A stretch of 64,000 nt of DNA from NCBI RefSeq assembly GCF_900188225.1, contig NZ_FZOC01000011.1, positions 1 through 64,000 of the forward strand. Reading direction: 5' to 3'. The position numbers and the translations under genes are program-made. This DNA comes from Humidesulfovibrio mexicanus. Its GTDB lineage: Bacteria; Desulfobacterota; Desulfovibrionia; Desulfovibrionales; Desulfovibrionaceae. The notes under the pieces are model-generated. The model ran no database searches and had not been told where the DNA came from. It was given only the letters and a program-made list of their open reading frames with translations. Positions 9,670-18,903 of the stretch are shown here, in pieces (position 1 is the first letter of the stretch; the number at the start of each line of letters is the position of its first letter).

Positions 9670-10896
9670 ATGGACATCCTCCTGCCCTTGCGCATCGCCG
9701 CACGCGCCCTGCGGGTGAACCTCATGCGCTCGTTTCTGACCATGCTGGGCATCATGATCGGCATCGGCGCGGTCATCGTCATGGTGGCCGTGGGCACGGG
9801 CGCGACCAAGCAAATTTCCGAACAGATCGCCACCATGGGCTCGAACCTGCTCATCATTCTGCCCGGCAGCACCACCAGCGGCGGCGTGAACTCGGGCATG
9901 GGCTCGCAGCCCACCCTCACCTTCGACGACGTGAAGGCCATCCGGGTCGAGTGCCCGTCGGTGCTGCGCGCGGCCCCGGAGCAGCGCGGCACGGCCCAAC
10001 TGGTGGCCGGGAACATGAACTGGTCCACGGACATCAGCGGCACCACGCCGGACTTCCTGCTCATCCGCGACTGGAAGGTGGCTTCCGGCCGGGAACTCAC
10101 CGAAGCGGACGTGGACACGGCCCAGAAGGTCTGCCTCATAGGCCAGACCGTGGCCCAGAACCTTTTCGGCGACGAGGATCCCGTGGGCAAGCCGGTGCGC
10201 ATCAGCGGCGTGCCCTTCACCGTGGTTGGCCTGCTGGGGGCCAAGGGCCGCAGCGCCCAGGGCACCGACCAGGACGACAAGGTCTTCATGCCCCTCACCA
10301 CCGCGCAGAGAAAGATCATCGGCAACGCCTTCCCCGGCACCGTGGGCCCCACCCTGGTACAGGCCGTAAGCGAGGACAGGATCTCCCAGGCCGAGGAGGA
10401 GATCCTCGCCCTGCTGGACCAGCGCCACCGCGTGGGCCCCACCAAGGAACGCGACTACACCGTGCGCAACCTTTCGGAAATTCTCGCCGTATCCCAGCAG
10501 TCCGCCAAGACCATGAGCCTGCTTTTGGGCGCGGTGGCCTCCATCTCCCTGGTGGTGGGCGGCATCGGCATCATGAACATCATGCTGGTCAGCGTCACCG
10601 AACGCACACGCGAAATCGGCATCCGCGTGGCCATCGGCGCAAAAGAGCGCGACATCCTGCTCCAGTTCCTGGCCGAAGCCGTGCTGCTCACCCTGCTGGG
10701 CGGCATCATCGGCATCGGCATCGGCGTGGCCGGGGCCTTCGCCATCTCCGGTCTGCTCGGCTGGCCCACGCTCATCTCCGGCACGGCCATCGGGCTCGCC
10801 GTGGCGTTCTCCAGCGCCATCGGCATCTTCTTCGGCTATTATCCCGCGCGCAAGGCCGCCGGACTGAACCCCATAGACGCCCTGCGCTACGAGTGA
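9670..10896 (+). CDS. MacB-like ABC permease (FtsX/MacB-PCD type)
   Basis: A 408-residue permease with one N-terminal transmembrane helix (about 22-42), a large periplasmic MacB-PCD domain (about 50-275), and three C-terminal helices forming the FtsX domain ([20 protein letters not shown] is diagnostic). It translocates nothing through the membrane itself; family members couple ATP use to periplasmic conformational change. It lies 1 nt after its ATPase. No macA-like adaptor or TolC-like gene lies beside it, so its partners must be elsewhere or absent. Confidence 0.9.
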   Translation: MDILLPLRIAARALRVNLMRSFLTMLGIMIGIGAVIVMVAVGTGATKQISEQIATMGSNLLIILPGSTTSGGVNSGMGSQPTLTFDDVKAIRVECPSVLRAAPEQRGTAQLVAGNMNWSTDISGTTPDFLLIRDWKVASGRELTEADVDTAQKVCLIGQTVAQNLFGDEDPVGKPVRISGVPFTVVGLLGAKGRSAQGTDQDDKVFMPLTTAQRKIIGNAFPGTVGPTLVQAVSEDRISQAEEEILALLDQRHRVGPTKERDYTVRNLSEILAVSQQSAKTMSLLLGAVASISLVVGGIGIMNIMLVSVTERTREIGIRVAIGAKERDILLQFLAEAVLLTLLGGIIGIGIGVAGAFAISGLLGWPTLISGTAIGLAVAFSSAIGIFFGYYPARKAAGLNPIDALRYE

Positions 10897-10913
10897 CGCC
10901 GCGCGTCGACAAC

Positions 10914-10948
10914 GCGGGCGGGAGCTCTTTTCCGCAGCCCCCGCCCGC
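10914..10948 (+). terminator. GC-rich stem-loop after the ABC permease
   Basis: GCGGGCGGG (10914-10922) pairs with CCCGCCCGC (10940-10948) over a 17-nt loop, 17 nt after the permease stop. Only a short T-stretch follows, so termination would be partial. Confidence 0.4.
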
Positions 10949-10978
10949 AGTTTCCACCACCATAGGGGACGACCGCCT

Positions 10979-11569
10979 GTGACGGACCATCCACACCCCA
11001 CACAGCCCCCGGAAAGACCGCGCCACCCTTCAAGCCATGACGCAGGCACCTCGGCCGCCGTCTTCGCCGCTCTGGCCCTCAAGCCGGGCGATGTTTTCCT
11101 GGACATCGGCTGCGGGCTTGGAGACCACGCTCTGGTGGCCGCGCGCATCGTCGGCCAGGAAGGACGCGTCCACGCTCTTGACGCGGACGCCCGCTGCATC
11201 CGCTATCTGGCCGCACAGGCCCAGTTCGAGGCCCTGCCCCAAGTGGACGCGATCGAGGCGGACATCACCCGCACGCTGCCCCTGCCGGACGGCTCGGCCG
11301 CGGCCTGCCTTCTGGCCGCAGTGCTGCACATGCCGCGCGTAGCACATGCCTTGCCCGCAGTGTTTTCGGAACTCTTCCGGACCCTCGGCGAAAACGGCAG
11401 GGTCTGCGCGCTGGAATGCGGAACATTTCCGTTGTGCGGCCCGCCGCTGCCTCCGGACCTGGCCGGAGGCCGGATCATGGCGGCGGCGCGCTCCAGCGGC
11501 TTCCACCTCAGCAGTGTCGCCATGCTGGGCTACCACTACCTGATGACGTTCCAGAAAGCCCACCCGTAA
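10979..11569 (+). CDS. Class I SAM-dependent methyltransferase
   Basis: A 196-residue Rossmann-fold methyltransferase. Motif I is FLDIGCGLGDHAL (about residues 39-51), an acidic residue ending strand 2 lies in HALDADARC, and DAIEADITR and PLPDGSAAACLLAAVLHM follow as motifs II-III. The start is GTG. The substrate cannot be read from sequence; the fold resembles UbiE/arsenite-type small-molecule methyltransferases. It follows the ABC pair by 82 nt across a weak hairpin and may be a separate unit. Confidence 0.8.
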   Translation: MTDHPHPTQPPERPRHPSSHDAGTSAAVFAALALKPGDVFLDIGCGLGDHALVAARIVGQEGRVHALDADARCIRYLAAQAQFEALPQVDAIEADITRTLPLPDGSAAACLLAAVLHMPRVAHALPAVFSELFRTLGENGRVCALECGTFPLCGPPLPPDLAGGRIMAAARSSGFHLSSVAMLGYHYLMTFQKAHP

Positions 11570-11784
11570 ACAGCGCCACGCGCTTTCGGCTCCAGACGCG
11601 CCGCCTGTCTCCCCCGCCCGTCGGCAGGAGGCAGCGAAAGGCCTGAGCCCGCCAGTCGCGCAAGACTGCGGCGCACGGCCGCGGCACTGTTCGCACTGCC
11701 CCACCTTCGCGCCCTGCATCAGTTGACAACACCTGGAAATTCCGGTTCAGCTATGTAATACGTAAGTACAAGGTGTTTCATGCC

Positions 11785-12513
11785 ATGATGCTGTACGCGC
11801 CAGAGATGCTGAAAGGGCAAGGGCGGCAATACGCCACCTTTCTTTTTTTGTCCTTGGCAGTGGTGGCGGCCTGTCTGGTCGCCTACCCGCAGGTGCGCCG
11901 CGCGCCGTTGCTGGTGGCCGCTTCCGAACGCCTCCTGGCCGAAGGGAAGACCGCCGAGGCTCTGACGGCCCTGCGCGAGGCAATGCAACTCGGCCCTGTT
12001 CCCCTCACCAGGGCGGACGCCATGCTGGATGCCGCCCTCAAGGTCGGGGACGCCGACATTTCCGGCACGCTCGCCCTGCTGCTGATGGATGCGGGCCGAA
12101 CCGTGGATTCCGGACTTGCCGGGCGAGCCGCCGGACTGCTGGACGCCAAGGGCGCCCCGGACGCGGCCCTCGCCCTGTTGGAAAAACGCCGGGGCATGGG
12201 GCCGCTCAACACACCCGAAGCCCTGCACCTGGGCGATTTGCTGCGCCGCGCGGGCCGTTTCGAGGCCGCGCTCTCCACCTACGACGATGTGTTGAGAAAC
12301 CATCCCGGCGAAACGGCCGCCCAGGCGGACCGCGCCGAGACATACCTGTGGATGGGGCGGCCCGCCGAGGCGGAACACGCCGCGCGGGAGATGCTCGCGC
12401 GGGAGCCGGGCTCCCGCGCCGGGCAGCTGGTGCTGGCGCGCGCGCTGGCCTCGGCAGGCAAAACAAAGGCGGCCATCGCCGCGTACAAGAAACTCCTGGG
12501 GGACGCCCTGTGA
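11785..12513 (+). CDS. Membrane-anchored TPR protein, first gene of exopolysaccharide locus
   Basis: About 242 residues with a single hydrophobic anchor near residues 19-38 and TPR-like helical repeats through the rest (LLAEGKTAEALTALREAM, LLRRAGRFEAALSTYDDVL, then SAGKTKAAIAAYKKLL). ATG 11785 is chosen because AAGGTG lies nine bases upstream; GTG 11773 and ATG 11788 are alternatives. The repeats should face the periplasm. The next gene starts inside its stop codon, so translation is coupled. By analogy with AlgK or the TPR part of BcsC it probably scaffolds the export complex; that role is inferred. Confidence 0.8.
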   Translation: MMLYAPEMLKGQGRQYATFLFLSLAVVAACLVAYPQVRRAPLLVAASERLLAEGKTAEALTALREAMQLGPVPLTRADAMLDAALKVGDADISGTLALLLMDAGRTVDSGLAGRAAGLLDAKGAPDAALALLEKRRGMGPLNTPEALHLGDLLRRAGRFEAALSTYDDVLRNHPGETAAQADRAETYLWMGRPAEAEHAAREMLAREPGSRAGQLVLARALASAGKTKAAIAAYKKLLGDAL

Positions 12514-13142
12514 GACTGCTTCCCTCGCGTCTTCTCGTTCTTGCCCTTGCGCTGCTGCCCCTTTGCGGAACAAGCGCGCTGTCCCAGCCCTCCGCCCCTG
12601 CGGCCGCGGTTGCGCCTTCCCCGCCGCGCGACGACGTGGCCGACTGGCTGGCGCGGCTGGAGTTGGCCAAGCTTCTTACCGAAAGCGGCCGCCACGCGGA
12701 GGCCGCCGAAGAGTTCCGCAAGGTGCTCAGGGACAGACCCGGCGAGACGCAGGCCCGCATCGGTTTGGCCCGCGCCCTGTTCTGGAGCGGCAAGCGCGAC
12801 GAGGCCGCGGCCGAACTGGCCAAAGCGCCCCCCGCAGCGCTTAGCGCGGAGGACAGGCTGCTCCAGGCGGAGATCCATCTGGCGGCTGGTCGGCATGAGC
12901 AGGCCATCGATGCGCTCATCGCCTATCTTGCGTTGCGTCCAGCCGACCTGAAGGCCCGGCTCAAGCTCGCAGACGCGCTTTCCTGGCGCAAGCGCCTGGA
13001 CGAATCCCTGGCCGAGTACGAGAAAATCCTTTCCGCCACGCCGGACGACCGGCAGGTGCGCCGCCGCTACGCCCGCGTGCTCACCTGGGCGGGCCGCAAC
13101 GACGACGCCATCCGCGAGCTGAGGATAAGCCTTGGGCGGTAG
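12510..13142 (+). CDS. Exported TPR protein of exopolysaccharide locus
   Basis: A 210-residue protein starting at GTG 12510, which overlaps the previous stop as GTGA and has GGGGGA upstream. A signal peptide covers about residues 1-25 (SRLLVLALALLPLC then ALSQ). TPR motifs follow, for example LTESGRHAEAAEEFRKVL, IHLAAGRHEQAIDALIAYL and RLDESLAEYEKIL. It should lie in the periplasm. The cysteine after LLPL has Leu at -1, so it is not a good lipobox. Its end overlaps the porin gene by 11 nt. Likely a bridge between the inner-membrane synthase and the outer-membrane pore. Confidence 0.8.
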   Translation: MRLLPSRLLVLALALLPLCGTSALSQPSAPAAAVAPSPPRDDVADWLARLELAKLLTESGRHAEAAEEFRKVLRDRPGETQARIGLARALFWSGKRDEAAAELAKAPPAALSAEDRLLQAEIHLAAGRHEQAIDALIAYLALRPADLKARLKLADALSWRKRLDESLAEYEKILSATPDDRQVRRRYARVLTWAGRNDDAIRELRISLGR

Positions 13143-16100
13143 GCGCGCCATAGCCGTCCAGGCCGGGGCAGTCTTGCTCTCCCTGTTGCTTTTTCCTTCC
13201 CCGGCCTGCCCGGCCCCGCGCAGCATCGTGCCCGAAACGGAGCGCATCTCCGACATCGAGGCCAGGCGCGAGCTGGCCCGGCTGCTTTCCCTGTCCGAAT
13301 CCGGACGGGCCGAGGCCTTGGACATGCTGACCGGCCAACTTTCGCTGTCGCCCTGGGACGACGAAACCCGCCTCGCCCTGGTCGAGGTCTTGGCCCGCTC
13401 CGGCCGAGTGGCCGAGGCCGAGACGGCCCTGCACAACCTCCCAGCAAAAACCCTGGCCCAGCCGGAAATCCAGGAGCGCATCGGGACGGCCTGGTTCGCC
13501 GCCGGACGCATGGACCGCGCCGCGGAGCATTTCCGCAGGGCGCACGAGGGCGGCCGCCCGGTGCTGCGTATGCTGGCCAAGGCCCTGGCCTGGAGCGGGG
13601 ACTCCAGCCAGGCCCGCCCCCTGCTGGAGACGCTCGCCGCCGAAAATCCTGCGGACCGGGAAATCGCCGTGTTGCTGGTGCGCCTGCGCCTGGCCGATGG
13701 CGATGCCACGGGGGCGCGCGAACTGGCGGACCGGCTGGTGGGCTCCGCGCCCGGCGACCCTCTGGCCCTGGCCGAACTTGCCGATGTGGAAACGGCCCTG
13801 GGGCACGCCGCAAGCGCGCGCCTTCTGTATGCCAAAGCCGTGGCCCAGGCCGCCACGACGGCGGACAAGGCCCGGCTGGCCGAACGGCAGACCCAGGCGG
13901 GCAAGACATGGGGGGCCTTTGGCAAGGCCGTCGTATTCTGGCGCAAACGGGCGGCCCAGGGAGACGCCGCCGCCCGGCTGCCTCTGGCCCTGGCCTATGT
14001 GGCCGCCCAGCGCGAGGCAGAAGCCGAGGGCGAGCTGCGCGGAATGCTGCTGAACGCCCCGGACTCCCCCGACGGCAGGGCCGCCCGGCTGGCTCTGGCG
14101 CGGCTCAAAGTGAACGGAGAGGCTTTTGCCGAGGCTTTGGAGGTCTTGCACCCGCTGCTGCCGGGCAACGCCCCCGGCGACCAGCCCCCGGCCCAGGCGC
14201 ATGAGGCTGTTGCCCTGGCCGCGCGGGCGCACTGGCGGCGGGGAGACCCGCAAACCAGTCTGGCGCTGCTGGCCACGCTTCCGGCCGATGCCGAGCCCGG
14301 CCTGCGGGTTCGGCTTTTGCGGGCTTCCGGCCGAAATGCCGAGGCGCGGAGCGTTCTGGCCCGGGCCCGCGCACACCACCCGCGCGACCCCGAGATTTCC
14401 TTCCTGGCGCTTGGCGACAAGGCGGCTTCGCGGTCGCAGCTCGACGCGCTGACGGTGCCGGGCGCCCATAGCCCTGCGGAGCTTGTCGCCTGGTCGCAGC
14501 TGTACGCCGCGCAGGGGTGGCGCGACGCGGCCATCCACTGCCAGCGCGCGGCCCTGGCCGCTGACACGGACCATTTCCCCGCGCGCATGGCCCTTGCCGA
14601 AACCCTGGCCGCTTCCCAGCGGTACCCGGAAGCCTTGACGGAACTGGACGCCCTGGCCACGGAATTTCCGGACTCCTCCAAGGTGCTGCTCACACGGGCC
14701 AGGGTGCTCTCCTGGGACCGTCGCTATGCCGATGCCCAGGCGGCCTATGCCGCACTCTCCCAGGCCGATCCCGGAGACCCCGTGCCCCTGCGCGAGGCCG
14801 CGCGCGTCCACTTCTGGGCCAAGGAGAGGCCCCAGGCCCTTGACGCCTATGCCCTGCTGCTTTCCCCGCCAGTGGACGCGGCCCTGGCCGCAGACCTGGC
14901 CCGGACGGCGGATGCTGCGGGGAGCCAACGCTTGCGCGGTCTGGCCCAAGACATCGCCCAGAGCGCGGAGCAGGGCTCGCAATACCACAAATACGAGGCC
15001 CTGCTTCCTGCCGGGGCGCAATCCTCCTCCCTCCCCGAGCCTGGACTGGACGCTGCCCTTGTCCGCAACCTGCCCGCCTACCGCATCCAGAAGGCCGCAT
15101 CGCTGGAGGCCCGCGCCAAGAACGCTTCCTTCGACAACCGCTTCGCCCGCGCCCTGCCGTTGTACGACAAGCTGCTGGACTTCGAACCCGGCAACCAGGA
15201 GGCCCGCTTCGACCAGGCCCAGGCCGCCTGCTCCCTGGGGCTGTGCAGCCGGGAACGCGCGGCGTACGCGCGGCTGCTGGAGATCGACCCCATGCACACC
15301 CTTGCGGGAACGGCCCTGGAACGGCTCGACCGGCGCACCGCGCCGTCCCTGGCCCTGCGCCAGAACATCTGGCACGAGGAAGGCAGGGGACGCTTGGCGC
15401 GCATTCTGCGCCTGCGCACCGACCTGGGGGTTTCCGCCACGGCGCACGACGACCACCGCTTCAGCCTTACGCAGCATTTGTGGGAAGAGAGCCCGCGCCA
15501 CGCCAAAACCTACGAGGCCGTGGGGCAGACCCTGGCCTGGCAGGGCGTGTTCACCTCCACCCTGCGTGGCGATGCGGCCTGGACCAACAAACGCTACTCC
15601 ATGGCCGCGCTGGACAATGTGGATACGGGCCGAATTCGGCTGGAGGTCAGCCTCGACGATGTGGCGCGCGTAGGCTTCGGCTACGAGCGCACGGAGGAGT
15701 TGGCCAACGAGTACGCCCTGCGCAAGGCCATCCTCTCCGACACCGTGTTCGCGGACCTGCGCATGAGCCCGTCGCGCGAATGGGACATCGCTGCGGAGGT
15801 CCGCGCCAAGAGTTACAGCGACGGCAACACCGGGGACATGCAACGGCTCGCCTTGGGGTATCTCGTCACCGATTTCCCGCGCCAGCTCAAGGCGGAACTT
15901 TCCGGTGAGCGGCGCAACACCGACAGGCAAAGCCAGGAGGTGTACGCCGGAGCGGACCTTGTGGACATCCTCCGCCCGTACTGGACCCCGCAGGAGTATA
16001 CAGCGGCGGCCTTTTCCCTGGAATGGCGGCACGACCTGGCCGACCTGGAGTTCTGCGGCGCGCCGCAACACTGGTATGCCCTGCGGACCACGGTGGGCAC

Positions 16101-16251
16101 GGATTCGGAGAACAATCCCTCGGTGCGCCTGGAAGCGCAATGGCGCTACGAGTTCGCCGGGCATTGGGCCCTGGAGGCCAAAGGGCTGCTCCACCGCTCG
16201 CCCAAGTGGGACGCCGACGGCCTGTGGACGGGCCTGGGCTTTGGATTCTAG
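13132..16251 (+). CDS. BcsC/PgaA-like outer-membrane exopolysaccharide export protein (TPR plus beta-barrel)
   Basis: A 1039-residue protein with a signal peptide (about 1-28), a long TPR superhelix (about 40-735) and a C-terminal beta-rich domain (about 760-1039). That last domain alternates polar and hydrophobic residues and ends in phenylalanine, as outer-membrane barrels do. The architecture is that of BcsC, PgaA and AlgK-AlgE, which export nascent polysaccharide. Start TTG 13132 has GAGG seven bases upstream and overlaps the preceding gene by 11 nt; it is the least certain start in this operon. It lies directly before the GT2 synthase gene, supporting a role as its export pore. Confidence 0.85.
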   Translation: MGGRRAIAVQAGAVLLSLLLFPSPACPAPRSIVPETERISDIEARRELARLLSLSESGRAEALDMLTGQLSLSPWDDETRLALVEVLARSGRVAEAETALHNLPAKTLAQPEIQERIGTAWFAAGRMDRAAEHFRRAHEGGRPVLRMLAKALAWSGDSSQARPLLETLAAENPADREIAVLLVRLRLADGDATGARELADRLVGSAPGDPLALAELADVETALGHAASARLLYAKAVAQAATTADKARLAERQTQAGKTWGAFGKAVVFWRKRAAQGDAAARLPLALAYVAAQREAEAEGELRGMLLNAPDSPDGRAARLALARLKVNGEAFAEALEVLHPLLPGNAPGDQPPAQAHEAVALAARAHWRRGDPQTSLALLATLPADAEPGLRVRLLRASGRNAEARSVLARARAHHPRDPEISFLALGDKAASRSQLDALTVPGAHSPAELVAWSQLYAAQGWRDAAIHCQRAALAADTDHFPARMALAETLAASQRYPEALTELDALATEFPDSSKVLLTRARVLSWDRRYADAQAAYAALSQADPGDPVPLREAARVHFWAKERPQALDAYALLLSPPVDAALAADLARTADAAGSQRLRGLAQDIAQSAEQGSQYHKYEALLPAGAQSSSLPEPGLDAALVRNLPAYRIQKAASLEARAKNASFDNRFARALPLYDKLLDFEPGNQEARFDQAQAACSLGLCSRERAAYARLLEIDPMHTLAGTALERLDRRTAPSLALRQNIWHEEGRGRLARILRLRTDLGVSATAHDDHRFSLTQHLWEESPRHAKTYEAVGQTLAWQGVFTSTLRGDAAWTNKRYSMAALDNVDTGRIRLEVSLDDVARVGFGYERTEELANEYALRKAILSDTVFADLRMSPSREWDIAAEVRAKSYSDGNTGDMQRLALGYLVTDFPRQLKAELSGERRNTDRQSQEVYAGADLVDILRPYWTPQEYTAAAFSLEWRHDLADLEFCGAPQHWYALRTTVGTDSENNPSVRLEAQWRYEFAGHWALEAKGLLHRSPKWDADGLWTGLGFGF

Positions 16252-16261
16252 GGAGGCGGCG

Positions 16262-17890
16262 ATGGCTAGCGGAATGAGGACACGACTGTTCGCCACGGCG
16301 CTTTCGGCGGCCATGCTGTCCATCTTCCTCTACCTCATGGCCCGGACACTGCTCTTCCTCCTGTCCGCCCGGCTCTGGCAGGAAATCACCGTCGGCGTGC
16401 TGCTGCTGCTGGCCGAGGGCTTCACCATGCTCCACGCCTTCGGCTATTTCCTCAACGTGTACCATGGCCTGCGCGCCGGGGACGCTCCGCGCATCACGCG
16501 GGACACGGTTCCTCCGCTGGAAAGCCACCCGCCCGTGGCCATCGTGGTGGCCTCCTACAAAGAGCCGCTGGATGTTCTGGAGGACACGCTCACCTGTTTC
16601 TACAACCTCACGTACTCCAACAAGCGCATCTATTTCCTGGACGACACCCGCTACGACAAACCCGGAGAAAATCCGGCGGCCATGGCCGAATACCGCGAGC
16701 GGATCGACGACCTGTGCCGCCGCCTTGAAGTGAACCTCTTCCGGCGGCCCTGGCGCGGAGCCAAGGCCGGCATGATCAACGACTTCCTGGATTTCCTGGC
16801 GGGCCGCCCCGTGGCCGAGGCCGTGCTGACCTCCCATGGGGACGCGCCACGCGACGGCGAGACCGAAAAGTACGTCATCGTCTTCGATGCCGACATGAAC
16901 CCCCTGCCGGATTTCGTGGAGCCCCTGGTGGCCTTCATGGAGAAGCACAAGCGCCTGGCCTTCATCCAGACGCCCCAGTACTACTCCAACTTCGAGGCCA
17001 ACCTGGTGGCCAAGGCCTCCGGCCTGCAGCAGGCTGTGTTCTACGAATACATTTGCGAGGGCAAAAGCGCCCAGGACGCCATGTTCTGTTGCGGAACAAA
17101 CGTCATTCTGCGCCGGGAGGCCTTGGAGGACGTGGGAGGCTTCGACGAAAGCTCCGTCACCGAAGACTTCGCCACCAGCCTGCGCTTCCACGTCAACGGC
17201 TGGAGCAGCGCCTACCTGAACAAAGTCTGCGCCTTCGGCATGGGGCCGGAGGACCTGGGCGGCTACTTCAAGCAGCAGTTCCGCTGGGCGCTTGGCACCG
17301 TGGGTCTGCTGCGGTCCATCGTACGGGAGTTCCTGCGTGGGCCGCAGCGGCTGCCAGCGGCCAAGTGGTGGGAGTACTTCCTCTCCAGCACCCACTACTT
17401 CGTGGGCTGGGTGTTCCTGGTCATGGCCGTGTGCCCGCTTCTGTACCTGTTCACGGACACGCCCAGCTACTTCGCCAATCCGGAACTCTATCTGCTGTTT
17501 TTCATGCCCTACATCATCCTGACGGTGACCATCTTCCTGTACTCCATGAGCCAGCGGAAATACCGCTTCTGGGAGCTGGCCCAGGGCATTCTGCTGCAGG
17601 CCGTCACCTTCCCGGTGTACATGAAGGCCTCGCTGCTGGCCGTGCTGGGCGTGCGGGGCAGCTTCGGCATCACGCCCAAGGGCGGCAGCACCTCCTTGCC
17701 CATGCTCAGGCTATGGCCGCAACTGGGTTTGGCCCTGGCCTGCCTGGGCGGGTTTACCTGGGGTATGCTGCGCCTGTGGCATGGCGACGGGCCCACCCTG
17801 GCCCTTTTGACCAATTCCGGCTGGTGCCTGTACCACTTCGCCATTCTGTGCACCGCGCTGCATTTCAACTTTCCGGAGGTAGGGGAATGA
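16262..17890 (+). CDS. Processive GT2 family glycosyltransferase (cellulose-synthase-like)
   Basis: A 542-residue inner-membrane glycosyltransferase. Two N-terminal helices (about 10-34 and 42-66) precede a GT-A domain with Asp127/128 (YFLDD), DAD (209-211), TED (300-302) and the processive-synthase motif QQFRW (338-342). Several helices then form the C-terminal channel. These are the D, D, D, Q(Q/R)xRW signatures of BcsA, PgaC, Alg8 and hyaluronan synthases, which polymerise and export the chain together. Unlike BcsA it has no fused PilZ domain; a separate PilZ gene lies two genes downstream. RBS GGGAGG precedes the ATG. Sugar specificity is not readable. Confidence 0.9.
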   Translation: MASGMRTRLFATALSAAMLSIFLYLMARTLLFLLSARLWQEITVGVLLLLAEGFTMLHAFGYFLNVYHGLRAGDAPRITRDTVPPLESHPPVAIVVASYKEPLDVLEDTLTCFYNLTYSNKRIYFLDDTRYDKPGENPAAMAEYRERIDDLCRRLEVNLFRRPWRGAKAGMINDFLDFLAGRPVAEAVLTSHGDAPRDGETEKYVIVFDADMNPLPDFVEPLVAFMEKHKRLAFIQTPQYYSNFEANLVAKASGLQQAVFYEYICEGKSAQDAMFCCGTNVILRREALEDVGGFDESSVTEDFATSLRFHVNGWSSAYLNKVCAFGMGPEDLGGYFKQQFRWALGTVGLLRSIVREFLRGPQRLPAAKWWEYFLSSTHYFVGWVFLVMAVCPLLYLFTDTPSYFANPELYLLFFMPYIILTVTIFLYSMSQRKYRFWELAQGILLQAVTFPVYMKASLLAVLGVRGSFGITPKGGSTSLPMLRLWPQLGLALACLGGFTWGMLRLWHGDGPTLALLTNSGWCLYHFAILCTALHFNFPEVGE

Positions 17891-18903
17891 GGCGCGCCCT
17901 GTCCACCGTGCTCGCCGCGCTGCTTTTAGCCTCCATGGGCGCCTGCGGCGCGTCGCCCAAAAACGCCACGACCTTTGGCGTGGCCCTTGACGGCTTCCCC
18001 GTCACCCCCGCCATGATCACGGCGGCCAAGTCCTCCACCGGACTGCCCGTGCGGCTGGTGCTCTTCTATGCGCAGTGGCCCGCCGACCCGACCGGGGCGT
18101 GGGAATCGCACACATCGAGCCTGGAGACCATCCGCGCGGCCGGGGCTGTCCCGTGCCTCACCTGGGAACCCATGAGCATAGGCGAAGGCGGGCGGGAGCA
18201 GACAATACCCGCAGCGCGCATCCTTGGGGGAGAATACGACGGCTACATAACCGCGGTGGCGCAGGAGCTGAAGGCTTTCGGCGCGCCGGTGCTTCTGCGC
18301 CTGGCCCACGAGATGAACCTGGAGCGCTACCACTGGGGCACGGACAAGAGCGGGTACGGTCCGCAGAGCCCGATGCTCTATAAAGGGCTGTTCCGCCGCG
18401 TGGCGGACATCTTTCGGGCAGAGGGCGCGGACAACGTCCTGTTCGTGTTCTGCCCCAACGTGGATTCCCTTCCCGCGGCCCCCTGGAACACCGCCGCCGC
18501 CTATTACCCTGGGGACGACCTTGTGGATGTGCTTGGCATGGACGGCTACAACTGGGGCACGAGCCACAGCAAGGCCGTTCACGGGTACGACAGCTCCTTC
18601 CGCTCCTTCCGGGACATCTTCGGGCCGCTGTTCAACGCATTGCGCCAGCTGGCCCCGGCCAAGCCGGTGATGGTCTTCGAGACGGCGTCGGCATCCGCCG
18701 GGGGCGACAAGGCCGCATGGGTCGCCGAGGCCTTTGGCGCGGCCGCAGAATGGGGCCTTGCCGCCGTGACCTGGTTCGAGGTGGACAAGGAACTGGACTG
18801 GCCCCTGCGCAAAAACGTGCCGCGCGATCCCGCGCCGCTGGCGCGTCCGTTCCTGTCCGACGACCCGGCCTGGCTGAAAACACTCTCCGGGAGACGTCCA
18901 TGA
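17887..18903 (+). CDS. GH26-family glycoside hydrolase, probable lipoprotein
   Basis: A 338-residue protein with an N-terminal signal ending SMGAC, so Cys20 is a likely lipidation site. The catalytic domain fits GH26: acid/base Glu142 in RLAHEMNLERYHWG and nucleophile Glu265 in VMVFETASAS, with GMDGYNWGT between them. GH26 members are endo-beta-mannanases, xylanases and lichenases. Its ATG overlaps the synthase stop (ATGA) and its own stop overlaps the next ATG, so it is made together with the synthase. Such periplasmic hydrolases (BcsZ, AlgL, PslG types) trim or clear the polymer. Its family hints at a beta-mannan or mixed beta-glucan, which is inference. Confidence 0.85.
   Translation: MRRALSTVLAALLLASMGACGASPKNATTFGVALDGFPVTPAMITAAKSSTGLPVRLVLFYAQWPADPTGAWESHTSSLETIRAAGAVPCLTWEPMSIGEGGREQTIPAARILGGEYDGYITAVAQELKAFGAPVLLRLAHEMNLERYHWGTDKSGYGPQSPMLYKGLFRRVADIFRAEGADNVLFVFCPNVDSLPAAPWNTAAAYYPGDDLVDVLGMDGYNWGTSHSKAVHGYDSSFRSFRDIFGPLFNALRQLAPAKPVMVFETASASAGGDKAAWVAEAFGAAAEWGLAAVTWFEVDKELDWPLRKNVPRDPAPLARPFLSDDPAWLKTLSGRRP

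Noticed and set aside
11723-11757. TTGACA upstream of the exopolysaccharide operon
   Set aside because: No acceptable -10 box lies at 16-18 nt; the only AT-rich match is 23 nt away. An activator-dependent promoter remains possible but is not shown.
13081-16323. Very long minus-strand open frame of about 1080 codons opposite the barrel protein gene
   Set aside because: The protein it would encode is low-complexity and rich in Gly, Arg and Gln, with no domain pattern; the plus-strand gene has clear TPR and barrel features. High GC keeps antisense frames open.
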